Shown: positions 61,044 to 64,000 of the stretch, in pieces
Layout of the letters: the number at the start of each line of letters is the position of its first letter
How positions within the stretch are numbered: position 1 is the first letter of the stretch
NCBI GenBank assembly: GCA_050260355.1
Contig: JBLNBZ010000021.1
Location: 1 to 64,000 of the forward strand
Origin: CADEFX01 sp050260355
Lineage (GTDB): Bacteria; Pseudomonadota; Alphaproteobacteria; Rhizobiales; Hyphomicrobiaceae
DNA length: 64,000 bases
Reading direction: 5' to 3'
Notes under the pieces: model-generated
What the model was told of the DNA's origin: nothing
What the model saw: the letters and a program-made list of their open reading frames with translations, nothing else
Database searches by the model: none
Program-made: the position numbers and the translations under genes

Positions 61044-61874
61044 CTAATAGTACTTACTGTTGGATTCTGGGACTTTGTTCACGACCACACGAACGACGTT
61101 GGCCGACCTCAGGTATCGTTTGCACTCTGCGATTTCCTCCACCGAGCTCATGCCCACCGCAGTAACGAGCAGCACGCAATCCACTTGCGGCAAGAGCGCT
61201 ATGACATCGTCGCTGATCAGCATCGGCGGCATATCCAGGATGATGGTGCTCCCTCTGAAATCCTTGCGCATCTGGTGCATGAGGTCGCGCATGGCCCGAG
61301 ATGCCATCCACTCGGATGAGCTTTCGGTCGCCGTTTCCGCCGGCAGGACCATCATCTGATGCCGGCCGACATGCGCCCTGAACACGGCATCCTGAAAGCC
61401 CAGATGCCCCTCGAGCATGCCGAGCAATCCTGCATCGCATTTGACACCGAGGCGGCGAGCAACCTGGGGCTTTCGCAGATCCATGTCGGCGAGCAGGGCG
61501 GATCGCTCCACCTGGCGGGCAATGCTGAGTGCAAGATTGATGGTGGTCAGCGTCTTGCCACAGCCCGGCGTGGGCGACGTGACGGCGATCACCTGCCAGT
61601 TGTTGGCATCCATCGATTGCAGAACCTGCGTTCGCAACATATCGAACGCCTTGGAGCGCGGATCGGAGACGTTGTGGGAGATGATGCGGCGCGCCTCGAG
61701 CCTCTCCGGCTCGAGCACGACGTCGCGAAACCACCTGATCGGCGGCGGATCGATGGGGCCTTGCGCGGCGACCACCTTCGGTCGCTCGGCCCAGCCCAAA
61801 TCGTCCGCAAGCGCCTTACCGGCGCTCACGGCATCCTGCCGAGCCCGACCAGTGCGTTGTCGCAAGGGATCCAT
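61044..61874 (-). CDS. BY-kinase-like ATPase of the exopolysaccharide system
   Basis: A 276-residue cytoplasmic ATPase of the CpsD/Wzc kinase-domain type found with exosortase loci. Walker A is SPTPGCGKT (100-108), Walker A' LLADMDLRKP, Walker B IILDMPPML. It partners with the adjacent Wzz-like co-polymerase to control chain length. The C-terminal tyrosine cluster is reduced to the final KYY. The gene ends 20 bp before the export gene. Confidence 0.88.
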   Translation of the reverse strand: MDPLRQRTGRARQDAVSAGKALADDLGWAERPKVVAAQGPIDPPPIRWFRDVVLEPERLEARRIISHNVSDPRSKAFDMLRTQVLQSMDANNWQVIAVTSPTPGCGKTLTTINLALSIARQVERSALLADMDLRKPQVARRLGVKCDAGLLGMLEGHLGFQDAVFRAHVGRHQMMVLPAETATESSSEWMASRAMRDLMHQMRKDFRGSTIILDMPPMLISDDVIALLPQVDCVLLVTAVGMSSVEEIAECKRYLRSANVVRVVVNKVPESNSKYY

Positions 61875-61911
61875 TTACAGTTCCACCGGTGCCCTCTTCC
61901 AATGCATCGCT

Positions 61912-63213
61912 CTATCCGGCCAGCCGTACCAAGAACGTGCTCCACAGCTGATCCAATGGCTTGATCAGGAAGTGGGTCGTCGCGAGTGCGGTCACCATGG
62001 CCGTCGCTACGGTCCCAGTGGCGAGCATGGTCCTTATCCGCTTTTGCAGAAGCTCTTTCTTCGTTGCGATATAGGGTATTGCCACCACGAGGTAGGCGTC
62101 CGTCACGCCATAGAGATCCCGTGCACTCCAAATGGTCCTGCTGAACATCTCCGCGAGCACGACGAAGCCCAGGCCCGCGCAAATCGCCAACGCAAGCGAC
62201 AGAGCGAGGAACTTGGGACGATTTGGCTTTGTGGGCTTTTGCGGCAGGATTGCCTGCTCGAGAATTTCCAGCCGCTCTGAAAACTGCGCTCTCTCCAAGC
62301 TTTCGCCCAGCCGCGCGGCCGCTACCTTCTGAGCAGCGGCTTCCAGGTTCTTTTGGATGACGGCACGCTGATTCTGAAGCGTCTCGAGCCCATCATCATA
62401 GTTGGCGGTCTGGGCCGCAACCTTCTCAAGGGCAGCAATCTGCCGCTTCAGCCGGATCATCTCCGGATGGGCGTCGGCATACAGCGTTGCCTTCTCCTGA
62501 AACTCGGCCCTGAGCATCGCCAGGGTCATGGACGACTTCTCTGCCGCTGCATCCTTCGTGTGGTTGCGCTTGAACTCTGCGATCTGCGCTTCGATCGCGC
62601 CGAGGTCGTCCTCGAGCTTCTTGACCTCGCGCGCCAGAAAATTGGTGGTCTCCTGGGCGCGACTGGTGCGGTTGCGCGCATCCTCGTTGAGAATCAGTGT
62701 GAGAAGCTCGTTGGCGACGCGCATGGCCACGTCCGGCTGCTCGTATTCGAAGCCGACCGTGAGGGCGATGGTCAGGCCGTCCCTGCGCCGCGGCTGATCG
62801 AGCTCGAACGGCCTGATGCTGGCGCGTTGCCGCATAAGGTCGAGGAGCTGGGTCCCTGACATGGAACCCCGACGCCAAGCGAACATCTGGTACTTGTCCA
62901 CGATCGCCAGCAGATTCTCCCTGGTCATCACGCGCTGCTCGATGACCTGAATCCGCTCTTTGGCCGTCGCCGTGATGGTCGGACGGACGAGGTCGGTAGG
63001 AATCTGCTGCGATTCGACGAGGAGCTTGCCTTCGGCCACGTAGATCGGTGGCAGCAGCATCGTGACCGTAAAGCCGATGGCCGCTACGACAACAAAAGGT
63101 ACGAGAAGGAAAAACACGCGACGCCGGAGGACAGCAATATAGTGCCAGACGTCGGCACCTCCATCTGGCATTTCCAGCTGAGCCTGCGATGCCAATTGGT
63201 GCTCCCGCATCAT
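61912..63213 (-). CDS. Wzz/GumC-like chain-length determinant protein
   Basis: A 433-residue polysaccharide co-polymerase. A Wzz domain follows the first helix (about residues 30-56: VFFLLVPFVVVAAIGFTVTM), a long coiled-coil periplasmic segment spans roughly 170-310, and a second helix lies in LALSLALAICAGLGFVVLA with the preceding PTKPNRPK motif. A further C-terminal hydrophobic stretch follows. It sets polymer length with the adjacent BY-kinase. ATG 63213 is chosen; the upstream TTG 63231 is possible. Confidence 0.9.
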   Translation of the reverse strand: MMREHQLASQAQLEMPDGGADVWHYIAVLRRRVFFLLVPFVVVAAIGFTVTMLLPPIYVAEGKLLVESQQIPTDLVRPTITATAKERIQVIEQRVMTRENLLAIVDKYQMFAWRRGSMSGTQLLDLMRQRASIRPFELDQPRRRDGLTIALTVGFEYEQPDVAMRVANELLTLILNEDARNRTSRAQETTNFLAREVKKLEDDLGAIEAQIAEFKRNHTKDAAAEKSSMTLAMLRAEFQEKATLYADAHPEMIRLKRQIAALEKVAAQTANYDDGLETLQNQRAVIQKNLEAAAQKVAAARLGESLERAQFSERLEILEQAILPQKPTKPNRPKFLALSLALAICAGLGFVVLAEMFSRTIWSARDLYGVTDAYLVVAIPYIATKKELLQKRIRTMLATGTVATAMVTALATTHFLIKPLDQLWSTFLVRLAG

Positions 63214-63426
63214 ACTGTCAACATGCTGCAATCAGTCTGACCCTCTGCGCGGCAGCAGCCGTGCGAGGGCTCAGCATCCACGCCACCATCGTTGCTTTAC
63301 TTGGAGGCCCGAAATCTCGCCGTTCATCCCCTCCTGAAAATGAAGGAGAACGGCGTACCCTTTCCTCGTGAGCTACCCACGTGCGGGTACGCCGTAGAAA
63401 ATGCCTTCAGCAAACCTCGGTTCGCT

Positions 63427-63993
63427 CTAGCCGAGCGCCATCGGCGCAGCACGGCCCCGACGCCGACGGCTCAACCACGTGACGCCGGCAAGCGCCGTGC
63501 CGAACAAAATGACGGCCGGCGGCAGCGGTGTCGTCGTGACGTTGAGAAGGTAGGAAGCCCCCTGCGTGAGCGCCTCGCCCGTAACCCTGATCGTGTAGTT
63601 TCCGACCTGCGTTAGCGCAATGACCAAGGCCGCATTGACGTTGATGATGGTCCCTGCCGCGTTCGTTACCAGCAGGTCGTCAATGAGATTATTCGCAGAA
63701 TCAAACCACGCTATCGTCAGGTTCTTGATAGCCCCCGTGAAGGGAAGGGTGATCGAGGTCGACACCGTCGTCAGCGGAGCGTCCGCGCCCGCGAGACTAA
63801 CCGTGAAGTCCTGACCAAGAAGCGGGCCTGGACTGAAGCCAATTCCGCTTCCCGCACTGTAGACGTTACCTTGTACCAGCGCGTAGGGCCCTCCCCCTGG
63901 GGACATGATGACTGTGGCCGCCCGCGCCTGTCCCGCCAATATCAGAAAGCCAACTGCCGCAACTACGCTGAGCTTGATCGCCCGCACCCACAT
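63427..63993 (-). CDS. VPLPA/PEP-CTERM sorting-domain exported protein (second)
   Basis: A 188-residue protein with a signal peptide (VVAAVGFLILAGQARA) and a C-terminal sorting signal: TTPLPPAVILFG, a helix, then SRRRRGR. The middle is beta-rich and may be an adhesion-like domain. It shares the PLP-hydrophobic-basic architecture of the protein at 36475-37287 and is therefore a second predicted XrtD substrate. The start is near the window edge; its ribosome site may be outside. The 213 bp after it hold no recognised gene. Confidence 0.82.
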   Translation of the reverse strand: MWVRAIKLSVVAAVGFLILAGQARAATVIMSPGGGPYALVQGNVYSAGSGIGFSPGPLLGQDFTVSLAGADAPLTTVSTSITLPFTGAIKNLTIAWFDSANNLIDDLLVTNAAGTIINVNAALVIALTQVGNYTIRVTGEALTQGASYLLNVTTTPLPPAVILFGTALAGVTWLSRRRRGRAAPMALG

Positions 63994-64000
63994 TTTGGAT

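Overview
The window looks like chromosomal DNA from a GC-rich alphaproteobacterium, most likely of the Hyphomicrobiales (Rhizobiales) type. The reasons are a CpdR-type cell-cycle response regulator, several small families typical of this class (DUF1036, DUF1244, DUF2842), a cysteine-free ribosomal protein L36, and two small RNAs carrying the TTTCCTCCCT core of the alphaproteobacterial MmgR family. The species cannot be fixed from sequence alone. No CRISPR array, insertion sequence, rRNA or prophage was seen.

Positions 1-15.7 kb are mostly housekeeping: an alpha/beta hydrolase, a HisN-like phosphatase, tandem MmgR-like sRNAs, two N-formylglutamate amidohydrolase paralogues (one fused in frame to DUF1244), cpdR, tRNA-Val, rpmJ, glycerate 2-kinase, heme A synthase, a polysaccharide deacetylase, the rplY-pth-ychF cluster behind a probable transcription attenuator, and tRNA-Ser. 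Positions 16-29 kb are accessory. They hold a periplasmic-binding-protein domain fused to a pentameric ligand-gated ion channel (the most striking gene here), two small proteins, a decayed aldo/keto reductase fragment, an RNase HII with an altered junction-recognition motif, two aldehyde dehydrogenases with a short-chain dehydrogenase, a TPR protein with a small exported partner, and a divergent CadC-like winged-helix/TPR regulator.

Positions 29-64 kb form a large exopolysaccharide and exosortase locus. An operon on the minus strand (37.3 to 31.2 kb) encodes a VPLPA/PEP-CTERM exported protein, a WecG/TagA-type glycosyltransferase fused to a STAS-like domain, an exosortase fused to EpsI (XrtD type), and a PrsT-like TPR lipoprotein; rfbB and rfbA follow. 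From 37.5 to 57 kb there are many glycosyltransferases, O- and N-acyl modifying enzymes, a pyruvyl transferase, an FkbM methyltransferase, a Wzx-like flippase and a Tat-exported glycoside-hydrolase-like protein. From 63.2 down to 55 kb a minus-strand run carries the Wzz-like co-polymerase, a BY-type kinase, a Wza-like export protein, an outer-membrane beta-barrel protein, the priming sugar-phosphate transferase, a Wzy-like polymerase and a glycosyltransferase. A second VPLPA-CTERM protein lies at the right edge.

Together these genes suggest a Wzx/Wzy-type exopolysaccharide, probably containing dTDP-sugars, acyl and pyruvyl groups, made alongside cell-surface proteins processed by the exosortase. 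The glycosyltransferase part is mosaic: base composition falls sharply between about 45.8 and 50.2 kb, next to genes of unusually high GC, which points to exchange of cassette genes. All functional calls rest on motif reading; no database search was run.
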